Assembly (NCBI RefSeq): GCF_009389715.1
Contig: NW_024067666.1
Location: 2,025,001-2,089,000, forward strand
DNA: 64,000 nucleotides
Direction: 5' to 3'
Source: Phoenix dactylifera
Taxonomy: Eukaryota; Streptophyta; Magnoliopsida; Arecales; Arecaceae
Below, piece after piece: positions 1 through 14,000 of the stretch. A program made the position numbers and the translations under genes. Below the pieces are notes generated by a model. It saw nothing but the letters and a program-made list of their open reading frames with translations. It was not told the origin of the DNA and did not search any database. Positions within the stretch are counted from its first letter, which is position 1. Every line of letters begins with the position of its first letter.

Positions 1-2088
1 ACTGCAACTTTGAGGCAATTTTGACGTAGTCTTTTCATCCTAAGATATGAGATGATGCTGTCTTCTTGTTTTTATAAAAACTGATCATCCATAACCTAAT
101 TATAGCCCTCAGATGTTGTTCCACCAATTTGGATTTTGGGGTTGGCTTTAGATTCTTCATTAATAATCCTTGCTAAGGCTATCTTTAGTGTTATTGCAAG
201 CTTTCTAAATCATTTCTCAGAAAATCCAACAATGTTAACTTAGGTTTTTCCTCCTCATTCTGGATCTTCCACTACTTATTCAAGAACATCTTTATACTGA
301 AGCCTTGTAGAATACTGGTTGTGCATGACCACATCATGTAATTCAGTTTTATATCACTTTGTCCTTAATTGTTGCAACTCCTACACCTATTGCAGTGCGC
401 TTGTTCAGTTGTTCCTTACTCTACCTAATTCTACTAGAACCATCTTCACATTCTCAAGCCGAAGTTGAACTTTGGCTTGCGAAGTTAAAGCAACGCTTGA
501 GCTTGTTCAATAGTAGGCTTGTCCAGTTAGCATATGAGTGAAGATTGAAATTTTGGTATCGAACTCAGCTTGTGCTTCAATATCTCTTTCATACGCTGAC
601 CCAAGCCTGAATGATTTAACATTCGGCTCAGCTTAGCTTGTTTGAACCCTTGTGCATGGGAAAAGGTGGGTAGTGGTGTGATCATGGTAACGTGGCATGC
701 GGACAAGAGAAGGTAGTTAAGTGTGGTTGAGAAGCAGAGAGAAGTTAATGCAAGGACTTTTCATCTCAATCTTGCTGGGGTTAAGATAGGTCATATCATG
801 TACTCAAATAGACAATCTTGGCCATTGGAGAATATGTGTTGCCATGATCAATACTTTGGCATTACAATATGACGAATCGGCAATGTTTTTTTTCTTGTTA
901 ATTCGGGCTTCTTGTCCTAGGCTGTCCAAAGCTATCTCTAGTTCAAACCTTTTATATAAAAAGTAGAAACATCCACCCTATAGTTGTTCTGACATGGCCT
1001 GCCAGTTGGAATGGAAACCTGGCGAACTGGACCCTAGTCCAGTTTGGTTCTCTAAGAAGAACAGATTTGCATTTGACCTGGTGAAACCCACTAGACATAG
1101 CCAGGATTCATGCGACCCAGCCGACTCGGCGGCTGTCAGCGACCTGGATTTGTCATTTTCTTGAAAAGAAAATCCCTTGTAGAGCTAGTATAAGAACTGA
1201 ATTGAACCATGGAACTGTTGTGAGAAGCTTAATTTCTTAGCATCTAAGATATGTTACTAATCTATGTCATTATCATAATAAAACATATTTATGCTAAACA
1301 TGTCTATAACTAATTTAATTTGATTGTTAGAATATTCTGTTGGTCCTATTGCCAATGGTTGGACCGATTAATCAGTGACTCAGCCCTTGGCGAGGTCGAT
1401 GTCCGGTGCAGCTCTGATAACTATGATCTGACCCTTGGTAGCAGAAAATTTCTACCAAGCATAGGACACCTAGATCAAAAGCTCTTTGGAAACCCAACCG
1501 CTTCCTGCTTCTTAAAAGCTTCTTTACTTCAAGTTTTTTTTAAAGTGTCCATTTCCATGCACCTTCTTCTGCTTTTAGCAACTAAAATTTGCCTGGTCCT
1601 TGATTATGGGTCTTCTATACAAATATCTTCATTAAAGTTCTTATTCAACAATTTTTATATTAATTTTTCTTTCTTTTATCTCGCCATCTTTAAGCAAATC
1701 CTTTCATCCTTAATCATAATGCATCTAATGTGATCTATACCTCTTGTTTCCTCTCCCATATTGTAATTCTGTAAAGTTTATTTACTCCAGAACCTTTCTT
1801 TTAACATCATTCAAGCTTGGATGAAAAGGTTAAGAGGATTTGTGGTTGACAGCCAGCTGTTAAAAAATAAGTATGAAATAAGGAGTGCATTGTATTTCTG
1901 ATGTACCTTTTTGGTACATTCGAACATATGGTAATTAAGTGAAGCCTATGAAAACACATTCTTTTGTTTCCAAGAAAGTGCAAGCAATCTTAACATGTCT
2001 GTGCTGTTTTACACTCCCGTTCTCTTGGTACGTTGGTTGCTTTTACTTTGTTTTTAGTATTTCACACAATCACATTGTACTGATACAG
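1..2088. other. Intron or upstream sequence of SEC3A, no exon recognised
   Basis: No coding exon could be recognised in this AT-rich stretch. Because the first SEC3A exon seen (2089) starts inside the protein and is preceded by a good acceptor (ACAG), this is most likely one long intron. At about 440-660 there is a segment with repeated AGCTTG/GGCTTG words, similar in style to 45590-45840, that may be an old transposon end. The open frames here are short and have no recognisable product. Confidence 0.5.
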
Positions 2089-5000
2089 GTATGTTATGGG
2101 CCATTGGTGAAGCAGAGGCATTTTCGGAAAGATTGAAGCGGGAACTTCTTGCTCTGGAAGCAGCAAATGTCCATGCACTATTGGAAAGTGAATCCTTGAT
2201 AGAGGAGGTAATACTGTTTAAGTTTTCTGCACATGTTAATCTGTATCCAGTATGATTAATATATAAAGATTAATCTGTATCCACTATTTTTTTTAAGCTT
2301 TTTCTTTCACATGAAATGCAGAACTCTTTGAGATATTTTCTATAACAACAAGTTTGGCTGTTTGCAAGTGCGATAGAAAATGACCTTTGTGAGGTTCTTG
2401 AAATGAATTAGTATCATAAGGTCCTAGGAAATCTTCTAAAATCGAATTATTGTATTATGCAGGTACTGCAGGGACTAGAAGCAGCTTCTGTATGTGTCGA
2501 TGATTTGGATGAGTGGTTACGCATTTTTAATGTGAAGCTCAGACATATGCGAGAGGATATTGAATCGGTATGATCTTATTAATATTTGAATTTAGAATGC
2601 AAGATTGAACTTCTTCTATGAGAATCTTGTGATGTTGGTGTAGTCTCTACAGGTCGTGATTTTAGCTCATATAAACGAGTAGGATTTACATGGACTAGGT
2701 GAAGCATTGAAAATCCATGGTTTCTTTCTTCTAGTCATGCTTCGGGCAAAGAGCTAATCTAGTAGACATATCTGTGTCTCTCTTTGAGATTTTGAACACT
2801 TTAAATCAAGGTCTACCAGATTTGGTGCCTTGGGCTTGTATTCGACTGGCCGTTTGGTACGGCCATCAGTATGCACCATACCAAGCTAGGGCATACAGAA
2901 CCTTAGGGAGGGGAGGGGAGGGGGGGGGGTGGGGGCGTCTTACCTTGAGGGTGGTTGCGGCGGTCGCGACATTCAAAGAGAGTGGGTGGGGAGCAATCAA
3001 GCATTCAGTGGAGAGAGAGAGGGTGTCTTACCTTGAGGACGGCCGATGGTGTCGTGGAGTCGGGGGGGGGGGGGGGGGGTGGGGGAGTGACCATCCAATG
3101 GAAGGAGAGAGGGAGGGGGAGGCTTACCTTGAGGGTTTTGACAGCATTCCCGGCATTGAAGAGGAGAGAGTGCGAGGCAAGCGAGCAAGCATCTAGCGGG
3201 AAGAGAGAGAGAGAGTGCGAGCGAGAGGGGCCTCAAAGGTCTCAACATTGGAACCCTCAAAGTAGCCCGGGGGCAGGGGTTTATAAATCGAACCATCCCG
3301 ATTAGGTGTCAGTTTGGTTCTACGAGCTGAATCACTCAGTTTAAGGTTGGTTCCGCGAACATTGCTTTAAATGTTTTGGTTAAGGATTTGGTTGTTTCAT
3401 TCATGAGGCCTTTTTAATTACATTACTCAAAATTGTCAAGTCCAACCCTCTTGATGGAGTTGTTTCTTGCCTTTATTCCACTTACATGCAATAGATCTTG
3501 TGATTGTTAGAAATGTTTGTAATTCTATTTACAGACTCCGTTTGGTTTGCCTATGATTGCAGTTGTAGGAATTATCACGATCTATTGACTGATAACCGCA
3601 AGCGCATGGTTGTTTAATGTAAAAGAGGTCTCATAACCCTGAAATTGATCAAGAATACCACCTTTATAAACAATGAACTATTTAATACAGTTGATCAATC
3701 GTTTATTTAGTACATCTTTACTATTAATATAAGCTTTATATTATACTATATAATGTTTGTATAATCTTATGTTGTAATAATATTTGTTTTGATTATATTA
3801 TTATTAGTGTACATTATATATTATATATTTTATCCTAGATGTCATAGTATAGAATTATCATAATATTGTATACTATATTATGGACATATGTAATGATAAT
3901 TGCAGTATGCTTATTATTATACTATGTTAATTTAGTGTGCTCCTATTATAGTATGCTTTGTATATCATGATATAGTATAAATATAATATTAAAATAATAT
4001 GATTGTTGTATTATATTATATTGTTGAATATATGATAATGTACCCAAAATCATGTAATAATGTTAGTGATCTATAATATATATTATATATGCTGACTTGA
4101 TAATATAAATAACATAATAAGATGATATTATATGTGGATAATCATTATACGTTGTAAATATGATTTATTTATTCCTATATTATAGATATAATATAGTATC
4201 ATTGTAATATTCCTATAATAATATTTATACTAGTAATATCATACCATTGTTGACGATATGATTATAATATGCATATATGTTGTATTTTTATTGTTATAAT
4301 TTTATCATATTTTAATAAATATGCTACTATAATAATTATATGTATTGATATTATTTATATTATATATATTGCTAATATATACTAGTTATATTGTGTGAAA
4401 TGTGCTATATCAAAAATCATATGTCCACCGTTACAAATTGTACAATTGCGATTATATATTATGATATTGACATAATAATGTTGGGACTACCTGCCGAGCC
4501 TGAAGTATTTCGAACGGACGTGGGCCTGGATTTTAAGCCCGATGGGGCCTGGCCGGGCGTGAAATTTGAGCCTGGCTATTAAATAGCTGGACTCAGGTTT
4601 ACATTGGCCAGGCCCGAACCTGGAATTTGTATAATATATAATTATATGAGATCATGCAGTCGGGAAGCAACCCATCTGGATTCCCCTAGAATTTAATCAA
4701 ATGTAGATGAATTTTTTGAATTATGTTGTAAAGCAAGTTTTATAAGTAGCTGCATCTATCTCTAAGCTCAATTTACAAAAAAAATGACTTATTTAAAAAA
4801 TATATAACTGGTTTATAGCAATCAGTATTTCTTATTTCGTTAAAATTTTTCAGCAAGTAAAAGTATTGCCCATATATATGATCACAAGAATGTTGTCTTG
4901 TTTGTAATTGTTTGTTATATTTCTTCCTTCTACTGGCATTACAATTTCCCTAAATTAGCTAAGTCATATTTGCAGATTGAATCCCGTAACAACAAATTGG

Positions 5001-8000
5001 AAATGCAATCTACAAGTAACAATGCACTTCTGGATGAGCTGGATAAGTTACTTGAACGCTTGCGTATTCCTTCTGAGGTTTGTCTTATTGCTAATTGGAA
5101 CACGATTACTTTGTTTAGTCACATCATGCATATTGATATGTGAACCTCAAAGTGAACCTTGAATTTCAGTTTAGTCATTTTTCTCTGCTTCAACTTTGCA
5201 GTTTGCAGCATCATTAACTGGAGGTTCTTTTGATGAGGCACGGATGCTTAAAAATGTTGAAGCATGTGAATGGTTGACAGGGCCATTCGCGGTCTTGAAG
5301 TGCCAATTCTGGATCCATGCTATGCGAACATGCGAGCAGTAAATCTCCATTACATACTATCTGATCTACACTACATACTTTCTGATCTACACTTTTTGAT
5401 CACTGGAGAATTCTGTTTACTTCATATGTAGATATGTGAGTTTGTGAATTGTTGAGATAATTCAATATACATGAAAGGCATTATGCCTGCTACTGTGAAA
5501 ATATAGATAAGCATGTTGAAATATGGTGGTAAGGATGAAGTTAGGGAAACTTCCATTATTGGAAGTCTGTAAAAAAAATATGTGTTATATATCTAGAAGG
5601 ACTCTCATTTGCGTTAGCTTCCCATGTTATGTTTGTAATGGAACTGCATCCGATAAATTGTTGTTCATGTTCCATAGAATAATACATTCTGAGTTTGGTC
5701 CTCTATTTGTCCTCCAATCTTAAAGTTATTTTCATCTGAAAATTGCAGAACATCTGAACTAACACATATATATTCAAAACTTGTCCAGGTTAAGGAAAAG
5801 CGAGCGGAGTTGGAAGAAATTGAAAAAATACATTTGTTCGGAGAGCATCGAATTCTGAGAAACTACTTTCTAGTTGGTAGACTTTCATGATAAGTGACAA
5901 GAGCTACTTTTCACAGGTAATAATTTTGGGCCTCTCTTATTTAAAAAGAAAATGAATATTTTTTTTGGGTTTCTGATAGATTAAAATATGTCAATTTGGT
6001 CAATTGAACGTCAACTTGAGGTTCCTTTGGATGGTATACAGCGAGGACAATTAAAGAGGCCTGATCATGCAGATCTAAGGTATAAGTGCAGGACCTATGC
6101 ACGACTGCTGCAGCACTTAAAGGTTGTTATTCTTCTGGCTCTATGGTTTTGAACAGAAGCTGTTACCTTGCATGTATCTTATCTAATTTTCTTTTTACCT
6201 TTAATTGCCATAATCAGAGTCTCGACAAGAATTGCTTGGGCCCTTTGAGGAAGGCATATTGTCATTCCCTCAACTTGCTACTTCGTCGAGAGGTCAGGAG
6301 TAAAAACCATTATTATATGATTATTTTGATAGCTTTCAACTTTATTTGTATTACAGTGTTTGAGTTGTTAGGCGACATAATTATAGAAATCCCAAGGAAT
6401 AAAATGCAATAGACATGCAATAGAATCTTATTGCATCAAATTTCCTAATGCTTTGCATTACTAAATGGAGTTATAATTCCTTGTGCCATAATATATTAGA
6501 GCTATTTGTGGATGAACCTTTATGTCCAATTCTTCTTGACACATATTCTTTGTGCTGTAAAATTACAAACATATGATTGTGAAGTCAATATGCGTGTGTA
6601 TAATGGCCATGCTGGACTTTATAGTAAAGTTATATATGAACACGTGAATAAACATGAGTTTCGAACATATGTATAGAGGACTCAAATATTCTTTCTGATT
6701 TATGATATTCAGCTCGTGAATTTGCAAATGAACTTCGTGCAAGTACCAAAGCATCAAGAAATCCAACTTTTTGGCTTGAAGCTTCTACAGGTTCCAATCA
6801 AACGGCAAATAGCACAGATACTTCCACAGTTTCTGAAGCATACTCAAAGATGCTTACCATCTTATTCCACTTCTTGTAGATGAGGTAATTTTTTTGCCTA
6901 AGCATGCAATGAATTTCAGTTAGGCTCACTGTCATATCAAATATTTGCTATGTTGCAGAGTTCCTTTTTGCACATTTCATGTGCTTTGAAGTTCCTGCAT
7001 TGCCCCACCTGGTGCTTCTGCTAATGGTACTAAAAATGGATCTGATGGCAATGATGCAAACAGCGATGATCTCAGCCTTATGGATCCTGATGGAAATGAT
7101 ATCAACCCTAGTAATTATATTTCTTTGTTCATTAATAGATATCATCATAGTTGGCATTTTAAATTTTAGTAGTTGGCAATTTCCTGATGTCAAATTTCTT
7201 TCAATCTAGGTAATAATTCTAGTGAGTTGGAACATTGAATGAAGCTCTTCAGGATCTGCTTGATGGAATCCAGGTACACTTTCTTTCTTTTCTTTTTCTA
7301 ACTGATCAGTAATATACTAATATACATGTGTCTATATATGCATGCACGCATGTATATATACATAAATACATTTGACATTAAACTAAATCTGAACATGTTT
7401 TCTACACATTCTTATACTACATATTACCAAGTTTGGATAGAATACAAAACTTGGTTTAAACATTGACCAATTTCAGTTTTGCGCTTAGGGCCTTTATAAG
7501 GATCTAATAATAAGCATGGTATATAAATATATAGATGCATAAATATATCTTGGTCTAATGTTGGATGGCATTTGAAACCTTGCATACACTGTCAGTGAGG
7601 TCACAGATATTGCTAGGGTGAGAGGCATGTCTTTCACCTCGTAAACTTGATTGCTGATAGGATGGTGGATCCATGTGCCTGGAGCTTCCCCTTGTCTGAT
7701 CTTGCGATTGCTACTATTTTTACTTCATTTTCTTTTGTGTACTAAAAATGAATATATGAAAGAAAATGGTGATTTAGATGTATTCCATATCAATTTTCTG
7801 TGTGATGGGATGCTCCTTTCATTTGATCAAATCATTAACTGAATTGAGGGAAAAAATGCTAGATGTCTATATGCTTCTTAAGTAATGGGGTATATGCTAC
7901 TAAGGCTCATTATCCAACACATTGATATGTCCAACCCCTCTTATCCCATATCACTCAAAAGTGCTTATATAGAATGGATGAAGAACATTGAGGTTGGTTT

Positions 8001-11000
8001 CCACACTTATCATGGTTTTCTAGTCATCCTGTGACCATTCTTCATTATTGCAATCATCTTCATCATGCAACAATAACGTTGCTTGTGTAATTTGCTTTTC
8101 CTTCATTCTATTTCTTGTTTCTATTTCCTTCAACCATGCAATGACGTGGAAATACTTAGTGCATCCTATTACCTTGCCTCACAGACCACACCATAACTTG
8201 TCACTTTATCGCAATTGTCATGCATGACATTTTGATTATCATTACTTCCGCTAAACAAAGTTCACACCTCATGACATGGTGCTAATTGAGTAATCAACCA
8301 CTTGGCTCCGAAGGTGGTGTATATTTGCTACATACAGCTTGGCAAAATAGGGAAATGGTCGCGCCTCCGCTGCTGCCCCTCCGCCGGCCTTCGTCCCTCG
8401 CTCGGCCTCTCTCTCTCTCTCTTTTCTCTCTTGCCCTCTCCCCGCCTCTTTTACTGTGTCGGTATGGTCCGGGCACGCATGGCCCGTACCGACTCGTCCC
8501 GTCGGGCAACCGGTACGTGTCCGCATCGGTTCTGACGACATTGTCGTATACATTAACTGTGACTAAACTGATCCTTTAGGCAATAACTTTCTGGAAATAT
8601 AAGTGTATTCTTTGACTTGCAGAATGTAATATATGCTCTTTATTTTTTCAGGAAGACTTCTCTGCAGTTGTAGATTGGGCATACAAGATTGATCCTCTGC
8701 GCTGCATATCAATGCATGGTATCACAGAGCGCTACCTTTCTGTCAGAAAGCTGATGCAGCAGGATTTGTGCGTAAGTTGCTAGATGACTTGGAGTCGAAA
8801 ATATCAACTCAGTTTGGCAGGTTAGTGCTGTCCTCAACTCTCCAAAAGATATGTATATCTTTGTTTAAAGGAAGCTCCTTTATCTCCCTTATGTAACTGC
8901 TTGTCTGCATTGCAGTTTGTTGATGAAGCTTGCCATCAGATTGAGAGGAATGAACGTAATATACGACAAATGGGAGTTCTATCTTATATCCCAAGGTATA
9001 ATCTGTCCGCAATTGAACTTTGAATTTGTTCCATGATTTGGTTGCATATGTGTGATGTCCCATGTTATGTCCCTGGTTCATAATTATATATGAATATTTA
9101 TGCTAGAGGTGAGAATGAGTCAATTGGGTCAGATTTAGAATCAGGTCAGCTACATACTCCCAATTTAAACTGACTATATGCTTGATCTAAATTCCATACC
9201 TCATCCAACCTGCTTGACTGGCCTAGAGCTGCAAAGTGCCAGTCCTTGACCTAATTGAACCCCATGCAATGCTATGGTTCTAGGTCCAAAGTTCGAAACA
9301 GGATCACAGGTAGCATCTTTCCAACCCCAAATCAAAATTCAAATTTAAAAAAAAACTTAATTCGAAACATATAGAGATGAGGTGGCAGAGTAGTTTCCAA
9401 ACCTTCCATATAAAAGCTCTCTTGTTTTGTTGGAGTTTGAACCCCTAGCCAAAAGATGGAAGGGGCAAAATGAGCTCCATCCCAGAACAGCTGGCTAAAA
9501 GTCCTTGTATTTGGTTTAACCAGCAGGGTTTCCTACTCCCAATGGGATATTGAATAACAAAATAAATGTAGACTAATTTCTGGCTGAAATCTTCACAACA
9601 TAGAATAGCTGGATACTTTTTTGACTCATATAAGGGAATCCTAAATAAGTAATAAAAATCTATCAGTAATTCCCTTTCTTTATTGTCTGGGTGACCCCCC
9701 TACTAGACTTACATTAGGATGACTCATCATAGGAAATCAGCAGCCAACAAATCCCTGAATTGTAGGACCTGCGTTGGACATCTAAACTATCCTTAAAAAT
9801 CAGAAAAAAAAGGAATCCTTCTGTGATCTGAATCTAGTGCCTAAGATAAGACCAATTAGAACTTCTCTTGGCTGGCTTTTCTTTGCTCTGCAAGAGCCCA
9901 AAGAAAGTCTTGCATTGAAGTTCTTTTGAGGCCCTTTGCTGCATCAGGCTTCATTGCTTCTATCATCTAGATAATAAATTGCAACTATCTAACAGTTTGG
10001 TCCATTACGTTTTGTTGTCCATAACTGATTCATTTTAACTGAATATTATAAATGTTTTACTTTGGTGTACTTATCTTTTGCCATGTTTGGGTTCTTTCCC
10101 TGTTACATAGATTTGCTACTCTCGGCACACGAATGGAGCAATACATCCAGGGGCATTCCAGGGATTTGGTTGATCAGGCATACACGAAATTAAGTGAGTG
10201 TATAAGCTCCCTTTCAGTTTGTTTACTTGTGTCTCTTCTTTTTTATTTTCTCAAATCAAAGAAACTGTAGCTGTTACTTCATGCTATGCCAGCAGCTGCA
10301 TTTAGCTTAGGAATTAGAATGCCTGGTTTGAGTCAGCCTCTATGTTGCAATTGATCAACATGATCCTGAATGATCAACCTATATACATCTGAGTGTTCTA
10401 AATGCAGTGTCTAAATTCCCTCTCTTGAAAAAAAGAAAGAAAAAGGCGCATTGTAATGATTTGAAAGTTGAAAACAGGTTAGTACAATGTTTGCAACTTT
10501 GGAGAAAATTGCACAAAGTGACCCAAAGTATGCCGATTATTGTACTCTTGGAAAACCATGCAGCTTTCCAGAACAGGTAAGTGTTAAAATTAGTCTGTCA
10601 TATCCTTTCTTGTCCTCTAAATTGATGGTATATTGCTTGTTGGTTTATGATGCTAATTTCAGTTGATCTAGTGTGCGCCAACTTTTAGATGAGATATAGT
10701 CTTAACTTGTAAGAAGCGTATATTTGGATGCAGTCTTTATGATTTAGCAAATGTTGTGCCCACACTTGCGAAGTCCTATCATCAGGCTAGTGAAGCTTAT
10801 GAACAGGCTTGCACACGCCATATAAATATGATCATTTTACATTGTAAGTGGCCTCGTTTCTGGATTTAGGCAATGCCGTTACTTCTTTGAGATAGCAAAT
10901 TCTGGATTTAGATATTCTGTAGCTCTGTTGGTTTTTACTTTTTACACTGATGAGCTTCCCATGAAATTTCAGTTGGGAATACATGCTTGATAGGTGTTGA

Positions 11001-14000
11001 TATCAATAATATATGGTAAGTTTGCTTTGTTTGCAGCAATTTGAAAGATTATTTCAGTTTGCCCGGAAAATTGAGGATTTGATGTACACAATTACTCCCG
11101 AAGAGGTGAGGAAATCATGAAACCCTGCACGATCATTATGTGGTATACTTCTGTGGTTTATATCAAAGCAATTTTTTTCCATTATTTACAAATTCCAAAC
11201 AGTTCCTAATGGATAGAACTTGTGATTAACAAGGATAATATCACTTTCTGAACCATCCAAACACAATGGATTGCCCTCAGCATACTAAGCAGGGACTTTG
11301 GATGTTCCTTGTATGGGCTCATTCTGTAAATATTCTTCAGCTCTCAGTCATACCTATTTAGTTAAAATTTATCATCAGGCATAACACATATTAACTCCAC
11401 ATAGCTGCACACTTGCATGTGGAGCTATACATACGGCTCTGATGAAAATGATTGGGCATTGCTAAACAAGAATGTTCTGTATATTTAGAACTGATGCATT
11501 TGTTTTGCATTACCCTACAAATAGAACATCTATATTTATTTAACAAAAACACTTCATAGAAAAGAGGAAAACAACCATAATGGTTTGAACTTTGAAGTCA
11601 GTTTGCTTTAACAACTTAATGTGGAAGTACAGATTTCATGGTCATAGATGAACAACCAGGTTCAAGCACACTAGAGGTGCCTAGTTTGAACCTGGTTAGA
11701 CAGCTAATTGGCTCTGATAAGGAAAGATACCCAAAATCTGTGTCGACAAATTTAGTAAAATAGTGAGAGGAAGACCTAAGATAACATGGATGGAAGTTAG
11801 TGAGGTTTTTGGAACAGCTTGCGATGATGGTAGAGAAATAGCTCTTACTTGGAATTTTCAGTATATGCGGAGTTGTAAAACGATCCCAAATAATTGGATA
11901 AAGTTTGATCATTACTGTTCTGGTTATGGTAGAGTGGCAATTTTGGTAAAAGGCCATTTATTGGAAAAGCAAAATGCATTCACTCATGAAACTGATTTCA
12001 GCAACTACTGCAATTGATTTGCCTCTATTTGTTTTTTCACTTTTTTTAATTTTCTTCCTTCAATGTATCACTTTTGTGCTGAACTTTTCTAGTTTGCATG
12101 TTAAATCAGTTCTGAAGTTCCTTTGTTTATTGAAAGATTCCTCTACATTCATTAGGACATTGGATAATATAAATGCTGAGATCTCTGATTATTCTGGTCG
12201 CTTTCTTTGATTTCACTATTGAATTTATCACACTGGGGCTTGCCTTCTCTATTTTATAATCAGTTTTAAAGCTCTTGTGTTTATGAAAAACTGCTCTAAA
12301 TTCCACTGGGGCCTTCTATAAGATATAGATGAAATCTATAAAATTCGACACTGGTATTCAGATTGGTTCTGATTGAAATTTAACATTTTGGTTTCGATAT
12401 GTCAGGCATGTTTGCAATTTGTTTGAATTTTCGTTTTGGAAGATTTATCCCTCAAAATCTGGTCAAAAATAGCAAAATCTATATCAAAGTAAAGAGAGGA
12501 GAGTCTCTTGAACATTGCAACTTTGCATATGATGGAAGAGGTACATAGGGCATTTTATAGATGATTAGTCTGGATTGTATAAGGCTAAAGCTAAGTACAT
12601 ACACCGTCTTAATAGGCCAAAACCAGGTTGAAGCAAAGATCATCTATTAAGCCTCTAAAAATAGAATAAGATTTGCGGACTTACCAATAACCAGCTCAAT
12701 GACGGGAGTGTCATTTCTAAGTTCAAAATATTATTGGGTCTGATGTCAAGGAACATATGTCAGTAGGGATTTGGAGTTCTTTAAACAAAGTTCATCATTG
12801 TGGCAACTAAACATGTGCAACAACTGGAACATGTTTCTATTTCTTTCTGCACCCTATCTCATGCAGAAGCCATCACTCATATCATGAAGAGAAGGGCATA
12901 AAAGATGGGCATCTCAGAAGGGTTTGATGAAGTTGTTCGATCAAAGATTACCAAAATGGCAACCATAACTAGTCTATATTAATAGGCTTTCAACCGTCGT
13001 AACAACAAGGTGGTGGTATGTAGCATGATGTGATAGAGAAAGATGGCTAAAGATTACTAAACCTTTACCTTCCCAATCTTGTTCATCCTGAGGAGTAAAG
13101 TAGCAGAACTTGAGATGATGATTTTTTATTGAGATGACAGTCAGAGCTTTCTTTTTGATGAACCAAGTGAGTTCCTTATCAATAAATTTATGATATAAAA
13201 AAATTTACTTTGGTTAAGATTTTTTACGGTAGGAAGTCATGGTTATGCTGGACCTTTAGACCGTGTATTTAACATTCAAAAATATGCACAAGTTGACCCT
13301 TTCGTTGATATCTTTAGCATAATACATTAATACCCTACCTTCTAAGCAGCTTTTATGAGCTCTTCCATACTTTTCGTATCTTGACATACAATTATGCTCA
13401 GTAATATTGCAGATCTAGAATTGATCTTAATAGAGCACGATTTTAGTTGTAAACCTTAGTAGTGTCCATTTTAAGAAATTCAGTATGGCACAATTAACTT
13501 CTAGTTTAACTCCAAAAAGTCTACGCAGATGGTATCTTCTTACGGTATTATTCATGTTGGATCCGATTTTTGAGTCCAGGAAGCCATTAGGTTCAGTGTT
13601 CTGATTGAAACCTTTCTTTGACTGGTATGCCTGTGGTGAACATTGAGGACCCCTGTCATCGCAGACCCTTGCTTTTTTAGGCCTAATTTTTATCATTTGT
13701 TGTGTTTATTATTAATTCATTTTTGACTCTTTCATGACAATAGAAATAGCATTTAGAAGCCATGTAATTGTCTCTGTTGATTGTTGTGTCTGACAGTTGG
13801 TTTTAAATGCACAGATCCCTTTCCAGCTTGGACTTTCAAAAATGGATCTCAGGAAGGTGTTGAAATCCAGCTTATCTGGAGTAAGTCATAGCACATCTTC
13901 GTACTCCTTAATCTCCTGCATGGTTACTAGGAAACATATCTTTCCCTCTCATATTAAGAGTTTCATGAGAGAAATAATTTTAAAACAAATTTTTGATTTC

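Noticed and set aside
2774..3305. Gly/Arg/Glu-rich ORFs on both strands
   Set aside because: They lie in SEC3A intron 2 within GA- and G-rich repeats; there is no domain.
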